Below are positions 46,601 to 58,250 of a stretch of DNA of 64,000 bases, piece by piece; within the stretch, counting starts at the first letter, position 1, and each line of letters opens with the position of its first letter. Under the pieces are notes generated by a model. It was not told the DNA's origin, made no database searches, and saw nothing but the letters and a program-made list of their open reading frames with translations. The stretch comes from Phalacrocorax aristotelis. Lineage: Eukaryota > Chordata > Aves > Suliformes > Phalacrocoracidae. A program made the translations under genes and the position numbers. The DNA lies in NCBI RefSeq assembly GCF_949628215.1, contig NC_134279.1, forward strand, positions 54,982,266 through 55,046,265, read 5' to 3'.

Positions 46601-49479
46601 TGCTTGAATATTCACAGTAGGTTCATCATCATGGTATCTGAGTACCTTGCACAGGTTTAAGACCTTTTGCTCTTTGCATTTTTTCCATATCTGCATGTAG
46701 AGTTCATTAATGAATGCAGATTCAGGTTCGCCATGGAGTTAGGTATCAGTGTTTCATATTTATCAATCATTTGGAAATAACTTCATTCCTCTTTAGAAGG
46801 CTGCTGAGCTCAACATACTTAAAATGCTGTGGTGAGACCAAAGTGACTCAGAACACTGGGAAAAGATTTTCTGTTGTCAAGAAGATCATGATTTATGTAC
46901 ATTCCCAGGCTGCAGTGATTTCATTCACTTGGGTAATACTGAGTGAAACCTTATATGTCTCCACCCGTATGAAGCAATCTTCTGTCCTACTATTGAAAAA
47001 AAGTTTCTAAATTTACTGAGAACTCTCATGATACGCCTTAATTAACAAGCCAATGCTGGAAGGAAAAATATTTCATTGTGCTCAAGAAGTTCTTTAAACA
47101 GTTTTCTGTATGCACTTTTTTAACAGGAAAAAGCACCAAATCATCTTCAGAATGCAAAATAATTGAAAAGTGAGCAACTTTCAAACACGTTGGAAATTTG
47201 AAACGCTGTATTCACATGCATACTGGAAAAGCTAGTGTGTTTTAAATATCCTTCTGGTTAGATTTTCCTGAAAATTTGTAACTGAAGGGGGTAGAGAGGG
47301 TATACAGATAGCCTAGACCAAAGTTTGCAATTAAATTGGGTTTATGCTCAGCTGATTCAGTAATGACTTGTATTTAACAAGGCTGTGTTTCTGTCTGAAG
47401 ACAATATGCTAATATTGACAAAATAATCAAGATTTACAGTCAAGAAAGGAAGATGTGTGACCAGTTTTAAAGGCGGTTTGTTGTCATAAAAATACTGTAC
47501 ACAAACAAAAGAATTACCAAGAAGCTTGAGATGTTACCTCCATACTTGGGCCTGCAGAGAAAACAAGAATATGTTATTTGAGAAATGGCGTATGGCTGTA
47601 TTATTAAAAACTACAGCATAATGCATCTTCAACTTTTGCTTTTCTTTTTCCTTTTCAGTTTTGAGAAAGTATTTGGCTATTTTGCACAGTACAGAAGGTA
47701 TCCGTCGCCATCTAGTGACATCATGTTGTGCCTGAGTCAGAATGGGACACTTAAGCTGAGCCTTCCCAGGGAGAGGGTTGTGCACCAGGGCTCTTGCCAG
47801 CCTCTTCCAGAGGATTTGAGGTTCACAGACCTCGGCCACTGCTCTGGTGGCTCAGGGCTCGCTCCTGAGGAGGTGTCCCAGGGATGGTACAAATGTGTGT
47901 GGAGAGTTTCTGGTGGGACAGCTCTTGCCGTACCTTTGCTGTTGGGAGGTAACACAGGTATGTGCATGCCCTGGCCTCTGCGCTGATAGTTGCCTGCCCA
48001 GATTTTGGGAGCACTTGGAGAGGAACCTCTGCTCTTTTCATGGTGGAAGAAATTCTTTGTGTTTGGAGGATGCCATAAAGTAAATCTTACGGTGTAACCG
48101 GTCCCAATATTTACTGACCTTCTTCTCTTCAACATCATTATTATTATTTATCACAGTGTCATGATTTTTTTTCTTCTGGATTCTTGTATGGTAATTTTTT
48201 TTTAATATATCAAATGAGGGCTGATTTTACCCAACCATGGTAAAACAATAAATAATTCATAGGATCGAGAAAATCATTCCTGCTTATACTGCTGCTTTTT
48301 CTAGTGCCTCCTCTGTGGTCTCCTGCTGCTCAGCTAAACTAGCTAGCTCCAGGGAGGAGCTGAGTTAGCCACTGCGGCCTCTGTCAGCAAGGATGAGCAG
48401 AAGGAAAGGCCCTGCAGGGAAATAAATTCAAGTTCAAATTAATTTGTTTCCCAGAGCTTATTTCTCAGTGCCTAATTAAGTGCATACCTTCTTGCTGAAG
48501 TCCACAAGAAGAACTATCATTAGATTTCCCACTACAAGAATATTATAGGGTTTGTGAATGAGAGGCAAATTGGGAAAATATTGTTTAGAAACCACAACAG
48601 ATGATGAGAGCAGGCTGTATAGGGAGGGTGGGCAGGAGACCCCCTGGAAGGGGTTGGAGGGTTGCAGGCAAATGGCCCTCTCATGGTGGCTCTCAGCCAA
48701 GCCACAGGAAAATACTCTGATCTTGAAATGGCAGCTCACTCACTGTATGTCAGTAGGCTTGATACAGAGATTTGTGCTGTGTCCTCCCCCATTTGTAGGT
48801 GGATCCTGATGAACAATTTGGTGTAAAAAAATTAAGGACAAATTTATAGAAAATAATATTTCTATTATTTGCTTCCGTCCCAATATTATCACAACATTCA
48901 CCAAACAGACTGAGTTACTGGGATTTTTTTCTTTTCCGTAATGACTTATTGACTGCAACAGCAGGAACATCCTCCAAAGTATACAGTACAAATAATCTTA
49001 TTTATTTTCCTGTGTTTCTACTTTACAGAAATTTGAAAGACTATTAAACATTAAAAAAAGAGAAACTGATAAAATGGTCTGTTTCATTATCTGTACTCCT
49101 CCTTTGTATTTCCTCTGTTTCTTTAATTATCCCCTTTAGATTTTAAGATCTTTGGTTGGAGCAATCATTGGACTTTTGTTTACTAAGTGCTTAATTTGTT
49201 ACTAGTACACCTAATAGTACCACTTAATGGGAAGCCAAGCTCTGCTGAATATAAGTAGCTGAAATATTAATTTAAAAATATTGATGCTACCCAGCTGATT
49301 TGTAGTATGAGCACATATTGAGCCAGAATAGGTCAGTCAGATAACTGTGGAAGACAACTGGAGTTCCTTTAAGCCAGTGCCTCAGAAATTTTCTCTAAGT
49401 ATGTATCCCAAAGGGAAAAATTACAGGAGATAAGTCCATTCACAATTAACTGAGAAACCCTTAATATTAGGTGTAAAGA
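46601..49479. other. Intergenic DNA, no feature recognised
   Basis: I see no exon, RNA gene or identifiable repeat. Minus-strand and plus-strand frames of about 130 codons overlap each other at 47.6-48.1 kb without family resemblance. Confidence 0.45.
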
Positions 49480-51000
49480 GAGAGCCTACAAGGAACAGAA
49501 AAAGGAAAAATGTCTTGCCAGACAGAAGGCATATAGAAAGGTGAAAATATAAAAAGTCAAGCTTAGGTAGAAGCTTCAAAAGAAATTCAAGCAAATACTA
49601 AAAGGTACCGTGGCCATATAAACAATAAAAAAGAAGCAAATACTTTACAAAACATAAATGTGGTCACAATTAAAGAAAATCTAGGTCCCTCCCCAAACTA
49701 CCTGAGTATTTGGCTCAGCGTCAGTAATGATAATGCCGCAGTACACAGGGGGAAAACCAAGGATGTTCATGAGGATGGGTGTGGGAAGAGAAATTGTCAT
49801 GTGCAAGGTGAAACCAAAGGGCAAAGAGCTCAGCTCTCAAGTAGGCCCAGTCACTGAGATAATAAAGCTAGTGGGAAAAGTTTTAATGCGTTTACTAAAA
49901 CAGATGGCAATACCATATGATTAAAAAAAAAAAAAGAAGTAGTGATTTTTAAGGAGAAAAGTGATCCACAAATGCATATTAAGATGATCTCAGTTGCCTA
50001 CAAGGACTCAAAATTTTGTGTAAGAAACAGAGATATAAAAGTACATAAAAACGCGAGAAGTCGTTACTAAAGATAGATTGTGCCAAATTAACTTGGCATT
50101 TTTCTTTGCTAAAATACACAATGTTTTTAGAGAATGTAATTTCGGTAAAGCAAATCCATATAGATTTCAGTAAAGCGACGGACATGGTGTTATGTGGAAG
50201 TCAGTGTGATGATGCAGGAAAATCAGAGAGAAGAAACCAGCTGAAGAACAACAGCAATAGTTATGCTTACAGGAGACTGCTCAGGCTATAGGGAGAGGAT
50301 TTGTATAACTGTGGATTGGGGATTGGCTGCATTTATCTTTTCTGTAAATGATTATGTCCAAAGAATAGGAACAATTAATGAAATACTCTGGTGACAGAAG
50401 GAAGCTTTCTGGCATGCACCATAGGGCTGAACTTCCATAAAGCAAGGGCTTAATTACCAGAAGTCTAACACAACAAAGACAAGGAGCTTAGAGAGAAGAC
50501 TTTCTTCAGTAAGTACAGGTCCATCAGCTTCTGACAAAAGACGAAGAGAAAGGCCTGGCTGGTTTAGTCAATTGTTCATCACAGGATGTCTAAAGACGAC
50601 TATTGCAACATCATAATGAAATCTAAAGATCTGCAAGTGCTGTATTTCAAGTAGGTTAAAGGGAAATTTTTATGCAACCATATAAGCCAAGACTTTACAC
50701 AGAGTACTCAGAAAAACTCTGTCACAGTGAAGGAAGATTAATACATACTGGGACAAGTTCAGGAAAGAGGACCTTAAAATGGCCAAGGAAATACTGATAC
50801 TGGTATAGGTCAGAAAGTGTCTTGTTTAGCTCAACCGGATGTGGTTTCAGAGGGTAACAAGCGTAAATACTGGGGAGGAAGAACTATGTAAGTCAAAGGG
50901 TACTACTCTGAGAAAAAATTAGAGTAAACTAGTTACCACTGAATCTAAACTGGTAATAGACTCATCACTACCAGATAATCTAGAATTGTTCATTATTGAG
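49480..51000 (+). mobile_element. Possible ancient CR1/L2-type LINE remnant
   Basis: In decayed plus-strand frames I read fragments resembling LINE ORF2. One is a Lys/Arg-rich stretch near 49.48-49.56 kb (RQKAYRKVK). Another is IDFSKATDMV near 50.16-50.19 kb, which parallels RT motif A (DFSKAFD). A third is GKRTLKWPRKY near 50.77 kb. Their order and strand fit one old element, but stops and shifts are frequent and boundaries are guesses. Confidence 0.35.
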
Positions 51001-52888
51001 GGGAGTGGAGGCAAACGGCTGTCTTCCATCTAGAGTTTCCTACCCTTATTCATGGCCCATGCTGTGGGGTTGCTGTGATAAGAGAGGTGAGAAGGATTTG
51101 AGTTCTGAGTCCTATGGTTTCCATGTTCCTCCACATTCAAGTTGCAGTTCTACACAGGCTGAGCATTCCCAATACAAGCAATACATTGACAAGCAATACG
51201 TTGGTGCATAGGCTTAACTTTAAACTGAAGGTTGGTCCCACCAGGTCTTCAGGTATCAGGGGAAAACCTGAACCATGAGAAAAGAGGCATGTATAATGGA
51301 ACCTATAATTTAAATTCAAGCAAGGCAACACATACAAACTTAACAGAAGGAAAGATTTTGCTGCAGTTTGTAAACCAAATTTAACTTACTATTGTATAAA
51401 TACATCAGTGCATAAAGATGAAAAAGATATATACTGTAACCAAAACCTGACCTCAATTTGCTCGCTATTAAGTTAGTGGGAATTAAAACCTTGCAGCATC
51501 AGGGCCCCTCAGGTCCTTTTGTAATTCATGTAAGTTGCAAACTTACAGATTTGGTGTTGGTTTTTGTTAATGCATACAATAATTATGAGTATGTCAGTAC
51601 ACATAACACATTGCAAGTGTCCACTGACATATATCTTTTTATATATATATTTAATATACATATTTTAATATATATGTATTTGACATCAATCAAAATGCTG
51701 AACTGAGGTATTATAATGTGGTAAGTAACATAGCAATAGAACTATTCTACCTTGTTGCCAGGTAGAATACAAAATTTATAATACTTTTAAACAATTATAT
51801 TTCTCTACCAAAATTAAAATAAAGAAACAATATCTGAACATGTAGTTACCGTAATGGAAAATCCCTTTATTGTGGGCTTGACAATAACAAGCTCAACACA
51901 ACATGTACATTTTATTGGAAGTTACCTTCTGTATGAATCCTTCTCTGTGAATATCCCTGGCCCCTTGCAGTATTGTACTTTGTACACATGCAATTTAACT
52001 GATTTTATCTTTTGCAGCTTGAAACAATCTTTGGAGTGTGCCAGGGAGCTGTGACCTTCTAAATGCCTTTGTTGCCTGGTGGAAAGGCTGAGTCACTCAT
52101 TGTGAAAGATTCATGGACGATGCAAAATCAAAATAATACAGGGGACAGATTCAGCCCAGGTGTGGCTGTAGTCAGTGGTGCTCTAGAGCGAAATACGAAC
52201 CAAGATTAGGCTTTCTCCAACAGAATGAAGCTACCTTGGGCTGAGGCTCCTGCAGTAACACTGTCTTTCCCCCATCACAACCAAGCCCCAAGGTTAGGGC
52301 ATGGTAGGACGCTGGTGTCTGGTGCAATAAGACCCATTTTGCACCTCCTTTATTAACAGGTCTGAACTTCTTCCAGTGCTGCACAATTCTTTAAATACTG
52401 AAATCCCTACATAAAAGCTAAGCTATATTCAGACCTCAAAAGATGTGCCAAAATGACAGAAGTCAACCCCTGGTGGAAAGTTCGGAGTAGAGAGAAAATT
52501 CAAAGGCCTCTTATTTTTAACCAAGAATGTAGCAGTTTGTCTCGATTTCCCAGCTCAAACAATGTGGCAGGCTGGCGAGAGTGAGATATTTTCTATGGGC
52601 TCAGTTCCTACTATTGTCTACAAGCCAAATGTGAGGCTAGATAGTAATGGGTCAGCCCACTCGTAGTCATGGCACAGGCATCTCTTACTAGTGACATGCC
52701 TGTGTATTAGAACAAAGAAACACGTGAAGGCAAGGGACTTACAGTATTCTTCCTTTCTCATAAGCATTCTGGCAAGAAATTTTTGAGAAAAATGTTAGGG
52801 TTTCTCCAGAGAATATTATTATTATTTTATAAAAAATGCTTTTAGTGCTCATCACAATTGATTTTTCCTAAGAGTTAAGCATCTAAGC
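51001..52888. other. Intergenic DNA with an AT-rich patch
   Basis: The only structure seen is an alternating AT stretch at about 51.63-51.68 kb. No exon or repeat family was recognised. Confidence 0.45.
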
Positions 52889-52890
52889 AG

Positions 52891-54144
52891 TTGGCTGAAG
52901 TCTCACAATCTCTAGCCCTAGTTCTCGTGGGAGACTTCAACTTACCAGATACCTGCTGGAAATACAACACAGCAGAGAGAAAGCAGTCTCAGAGGTTCCT
53001 GGAGTGTGTGGGAGATAACTTCCCAACGCAGCTGGTAAGTGAGCCAACCAGGGGAGGTGCCCCGCTGGACCTGCTGTTTATGAACAGAGAAGGCCTGGTG
53101 GGTGATGTGGCGGTCGGAGGCTGTCTTGGGCTCAGTGACCATGACGTGATAGAGTTTTCGATTCTTGGAGAAGTAAGGAAGGGGGTCAGCAAAACCACTA
53201 CCCTGAACTTCAGAAGGGCAGACTTTGGATTGTTAAGGAGTCCGGTTAACAGAGTCCCTTGGGAGGCAGTCCTGAAGGGCAAAGGAGTCCAGGAAGGCTG
53301 GATGTTATTAAAGAAGGAAGTCTCAAAGGCGCAGGAGCAGGCCGTCCCCATGTGCTGTAAGTTGAGCGGGTGGGGGAGAAGAGTGGCTTGGCTGAATAGG
53401 GAGCTTTGGCTGGAACTCAAGAAAAAAAGGAGAGCTTACTGCCTTTGGAAGAAGGGGCAGGTGACTCAGGAGGACTACAAGGATGTTGTGAGGTTATGCA
53501 GGGAAAAGATTAGGAAGGCGAAGGCCCAGCTGGAACTTAAACTGGCCGCCGCTGTTAAAGATAAAAAATGTTTTTATAAATACATCAGTGACAAAAGGAG
53601 GGCCAGGGAGAATCTCCCTCCTTTGTTGGATGTGGAAGGTAACCTTGCCAGGAAAGATGAGGAGAAGGCTGAGGTACATAATGCTTTCTTTGCCTCAGGC
53701 TTTAGTAGTCAGACTGGTCATCCTCAGGATTTTCAGGCCCCTGTGCTGGGAGATGGAGATAGTATGCAGAATGAAGTCCCAGTTGTTGAAGAGGTGGCAG
53801 TCACCGACCTGCTCCTTTACCTGGATGTTCACAAGTCCATGGGGCCAGACGGGATTCACCCGAGGATACTGAGGGAGCTGGCAGAGGAGCTTGCCAAGCC
53901 ACTCTCCATAATTTATCAGCAGTCCTGGTCAACTGGGATGGTCCCAGATGACTGGAAACTAGCGAATGTGATGCCCCTCTACAAGAAGGGTCAGAAGGAG
54001 GATCGGGGGAACTACAGGCATGTCAGCCTGACCTTGGTGCCGGGAAAGGTCATGGAGCAGATCATCTTGAATACCATTACGCAGCACCCAGGGGATCGGG
54101 CTCAGCCAGCATGGGTTTATGAAAGGGAGGTCCTGCCTCACTAA
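52891..54144 (+). pseudogene. CR1 ORF2, first part: endonuclease C-terminus and start of RT
   Basis: This is an open frame of 417 codons. Residues 14-17 are GDFN and residues 82-85 SDHD, both catalytic-site motifs of the APE-type endonuclease that nicks target DNA. A Lys/Arg-rich linker (about 165-235) follows, and then the start of the RT domain: HKSMGPDGIHPRILRELAEE, then PLSIIYQQSW and GNYRHVSLTLVPGKVMEQII. The last 20 or so residues are out of frame after a small indel near 54.09 kb. The first codon is TTG in a truncated element, so there is no genuine start. It is not a host gene. Confidence 0.9.
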
Positions 54145-55276
54145 CCTGGTCTTCTTCTATGATAAGGTGACCTGCTTAGTGGATGAGGGAAAGGCTGTGG
54201 ACGTTGTCTACTTGGACTTTAGTAAGGCCTTTGACATTGTCTCCCACAGCATTCTCCTGGAGAAGCTGGCTGCTCACGGCTTGGACAAGTGCACTCTGCG
54301 CTGGGTTAAAAACAGGCTGGAAGGCCGAGCCCAGAGAGTGGTGGTGAATGGAGTCAAATCCGGTTGGTGGCCAGTCACGAGTGGTGTCCCCCAGGGCTCA
54401 GTGTTGTGGCTGGTCCTGTTCAATATCTTCATTGATGGTCTGGATGAGGGGATCAAGTGCACCCTCAGTAAGTTTGCAGATGACACCAAGCTGGGTGGAA
54501 GTGTTGATCTGCTGGAGGGCAGGAAGGCCCTACAGAGGGACCTGGACAAGCTGGATTGTTGGGCCGGAGCCAACGGTATGAGATTCAACAAGGCCAAGTG
54601 CTGGGTCCTGCACTTGGGTCACAACAACCCCATGCAACGCTACAGGCTTGGGGAGGAGTGGCTGGAGAGCTGCCTGGAGGAAAAGGACCTGGGGGTGTTG
54701 GTTGACAGCTGCCTGAACATGAGCCGGCAGTGTGCTCAGGCAGCCAAGAAGGCCAACAGCATCCTGGCTTGTATCAGGAATAGTGTGGCCAGCAGGAGTA
54801 GGGAGGTGATAGTGCCTCTGTACTTGGCACTGGTGAGGCTGCACCTCAAGTACTGCGTGCAGTTTTGGGCTCCTTGCTACAAGAATGACATCGAGTTGCT
54901 GGAGCATGTCCAGAGAAGGGCAACGAAGTTGGTGAAGGGTCTAGAGAGCAAGTCTTATGAGGAGAGGCTGAGGGAATTGGGGTTGTTTAGTCTGGAGAAG
55001 AGGAGGCTGAGGGGAGACCTTATCGCTCTCTACAGCTACCTGAAAGGAGGTAGTAGCGAGGCGCGGGTCGGTCTGTTCTCCCTAGTAACAAGCGATAGGA
55101 CGAGAGGAAATGGCCTCAAGCTGCACCAGGGGAAGTTTAGGTTGGATATTAGGAAAAACTTCTTCACTGAAAGGGTTGTCAGGCATTGGAACAGGCTGCC
55201 CAGGGAAGTGGTTGAGTCTCCATCCCTGGAGGTATTTAAAAGAAGGGTAGATGTGGTGCTTGAGGATATGGTTTAG
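54119..55276 (+). pseudogene. CR1 ORF2, second part: reverse transcriptase core and C-terminus
   Basis: The frame of 385 codons continues ORF2 after the shift. RT motif A reads YLDFSKAFD (31-39), motif B GVPQGS (89-94), and the catalytic block FADD (119-122), which copies LINE RNA during target-primed reverse transcription. The C-terminus has the CR1-specific [20 protein letters not shown] and [20 protein letters not shown] blocks. All catalytic residues seen are intact, so inactivity comes from the frameshift and the 5' truncation. Confidence 0.92.
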
Positions 55277-57195
55277 TGGTGGACTCGGCAGTGATAGGTT
55301 AGCAGTTGGACTTGATGATCTTAAGGGTCTTTTCCAACCTTATGGATTCTATGACTCTATGATAGCTAAATAGTTCTCTGAAAATATTTGATTTATGACA
55401 GAGTCCAATGAAGCATAGAGGGTACTAATTTGGCAAGAGTAGGATTACTGGCTGTTGCTCATATTGTCACATTTCTGCCGTTTAAAGTGGTGAACCAAAT
55501 TGCATTAACTTGTCTTTCAAAAGGTGTATAACAAATTGTGTGTGCGTGCATATCTCTGTGTCTATACATGCGCATACATGCACACATATATCCATTAAGC
55601 ACCATATTGGCAGACCATGTTGGATCTGAAAAACTGTTAGAAAGCTTGACTTCAAACAGAACAAGATCAGGCTTAGTCCTGAATTAAAGGAGGTAATTAT
55701 CACAGTGGATTTACCCTGAATTGTCATTACTGAGGTGCCAGCCTGGTAAGGGCATGAATTGAGATCATGTGGCAAAATGCTTGCACTGAAGGCTGCTGTC
55801 ATAATACAGATTTCATCTGTTGAAGTAAACTTACAAAGTCAACCAGATGCATGATATATTTTTTTCTCTGGTTTGCTATTTTGTAAGGGAATCCCAATTA
55901 CACTAAAGTTATAAGCAAAGCCATGGTCTGACCTATGTGTAAATTCAGAACAATTTCACTAGGAATGTATCTACAATAATGTCGCCACAGTCAGAATCTG
56001 AACTTCTCTTGGGGGTTAGAGATTTGGTGTGATGGCCTTCTAACAAAGTGGTTTAGCTACTTCTAATGAAATCAGTGTAACACAGTGATGTAACACAATG
56101 ATACAAACCGCTCATAAACAGAGCAATATTCTTGTCTCCTGAGGGAGAAAAGTTATGTTTACATATTTGCTTTGTGTTTTAGGCCTATGCAGAGTCTCAC
56201 ACAAGGCTTTACATACAAGCTAAGATTACACATTGACCACCTACTTTTCAATGGTATATTCTAGCTAAACAGACCACATCCTGACACAAAGTCTCCTTTC
56301 AACATTTTTGCTATAAAGTTGGTGTAACTCCACTTAGGTCAGCCAAGAAATTAGAGTTTTGCTGAGCTCAGAAGCTGTTCACTGTAGCACCCATACCCAC
56401 TGATTAAGTTTTGCTGTGCCACCTGTGTCTGAAGGATAAACTTGCTTTTGGATCCCAAAAGGTGCCTCTTCAAGCAGGCTTACTCTGTTTCCTTAGCAGC
56501 CACACATGAGGCTTCTAAACCACACGCAGTGCTATCACGGTGTCTGAGGCTGCCCTGCAGTGTCACCTAGCCACAATTTTTTGCTCAAGGCTCCTGGTAG
56601 CTGCATGCTGCAGACAGTCCATACTGCCTCCACACCACTCTTAAGCTGGCAGGGCAGTGGTTTTGAGATCTAAGGATCCTTAAAAGAAAGGATCCTACTG
56701 TATGAAGCATGGCCTTTCTTGGTTACATCCCCTAGGAAGTATCTAGAGGCCCAGGGACCACAAGCTGAAAACCACCAGAGCTCAGCAACCCCATACCCTA
56801 GTCCACATCCTTGCCTTTTTAGGTAGCTATTCTTTGTATCAGTACTAGCAAAGAACTTCCATGTGCTCCCCAGCGCTACTGTGCTGACCCTGTGTGTGAG
56901 GTAAAACATACAAATAGATGAAGACTCTTTATATACACAGGTTATTTCCTGTCATTTTATTATATTTGCATATCAAGCCACCACTCAGATCAGGCTGCAC
57001 TGTAATGAAGATAGTCACCTGTTTTAAATTATTAGTTCCCTGGATTATGGCAAGTTGCAATGCAGTGTTATACAGTAGCAGAGAGAAAGGGGAAGGAAAG
57101 ATTTGGCAAACGCATGTGGTGATATGATTATACCAGCAGTGAAACACAACCCAGTGGCTGGCATTGAGCTGGCAACAGTGGGCTGGAAAGTAGGA

Positions 57196-57237
57196 AGGAG
57201 GTAAAAGCTGAGGTAAAAAAGAGGAGGTAAAAAAGAA
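57196..57237 (+). repeat. Short purine-rich tandem repeat
   Basis: GAGGTAAAA-type units occur three times in about 42 bp with one-to-five-base variation between copies. Confidence 0.5.
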
Positions 57238-58076
57238 TGAGGCCATTGGAGGCTCTCTAAGGATGGCTGACGGAGACAGGATTTCTTTTTCTGTTTGTAT
57301 CTTTTGCTATTCTGCTATTTGGCTATCCTATTTATGTTTGGCTATAGACAGTGAAAATAGATAACATTTAACTAGCAAATGGGTAAGTATCCCTTGAACT
57401 GGGTTAATAGTACACATTTTTACTGTTCTCCTACAGATGCATGTTAGTGCTACAGGAATGCTCTTTGTTTCTTAGATGCCTTAAAATTTGTCCCAGAAAA
57501 TGGCCAATGTTTACGTTGTCTTTTTCTCCGAGTTGTCTGTCATGGGCCATGAAACAGAAAGACCCTAATCTGCGAGGATTCAGAAGGACTCCGTAAGAAA
57601 GAAGCAATAGTGACAGGGGAGCCTGTCTTTCCATGGCTTGGGAGAGACCTATGTTTAACCTGATCTGGCCATAGCAAAGAAAGGATGCATGTCTGATGAT
57701 ATCCCTATTACCATGTTCTTATCCCAGTAATAAGGCCCGGTCAGACTTATTAGTGTTTTCTTCAGTGTCTCTTTTTTCAGTCTTATAGTGGGTCATGCTA
57801 TCCCCAGAGGGCAGTTAAGTAAGACCTGTCTTTTAGGGCTTCCTCCAGCCAACAATCTTTCTATGAATTTTCTTGCTTGCATTTTACAGTGTAGAAAATC
57901 CCTGATGACAATAGGTACTTCTGTATTTTAAGTATGTGGTCTGTTCTCAGAAAAAAAGAAAAGAGCTCTCAGGGCTCTCATGCAGAGAAGTCAAATCCAG
58001 TATAGCCCACCATCACTGCTGTGTACCCCATGATGTGATGGAGAACCTGTTGTTTGAGTCAATAGAAGAAGAGCCA

Positions 58077-58250
58077 GACCTGAAATTGAAAGTAACTCTT
58101 CTTACTATAACCTAACTCTTCTCCTTACTATAACCTAACTCTTCTCCTTACTATAGACCTGAAGTTGAAAGTAACTCTTCTTACTATAACCTAACTCTTC
58201 TCCTTACTATAGACCTGAAGTTGAAAGTAACTCTTCTCCTTACTATAACT
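58077..58250 (+). repeat. Nested tandem repeat (56-79 bp units)
   Basis: Units beginning GACCTGAARTTGAAAGTAAC start at 58077 (79 bp), 58156 (56 bp) and 58212 (about 39 bp, truncated). The first exceeds the second by exactly 23 bp, one extra copy of an inner CCTAACTCTTCTCCTTACTA-type module. Confidence 0.85.

Larger units (their letters stand above)
52889..55363 (+). mobile_element. CR1 LINE, long copy with endonuclease and RT
   Basis: This copy of about 2.5 kb is truncated within the endonuclease and runs to the end of ORF2 (stop at 55274-55276). A short 3' tail follows (ggacttgatgatcttaaggg), ending GGATTCTATGACTCTATGAT, near-perfect ATTCTATG repeats. ORF2 is open over nearly its full remaining length, with one frameshift near 54.09-54.12 kb. 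ORF1, the 5'UTR and the start of the endonuclease are missing. It is the best preserved of the three CR1 copies. Confidence 0.95.

Noticed and set aside
51630-51680. Alternating AT stretch as a possible origin or cruciform
   Set aside because: Such AT runs are common in intergenic vertebrate DNA and nothing else here supports a function.
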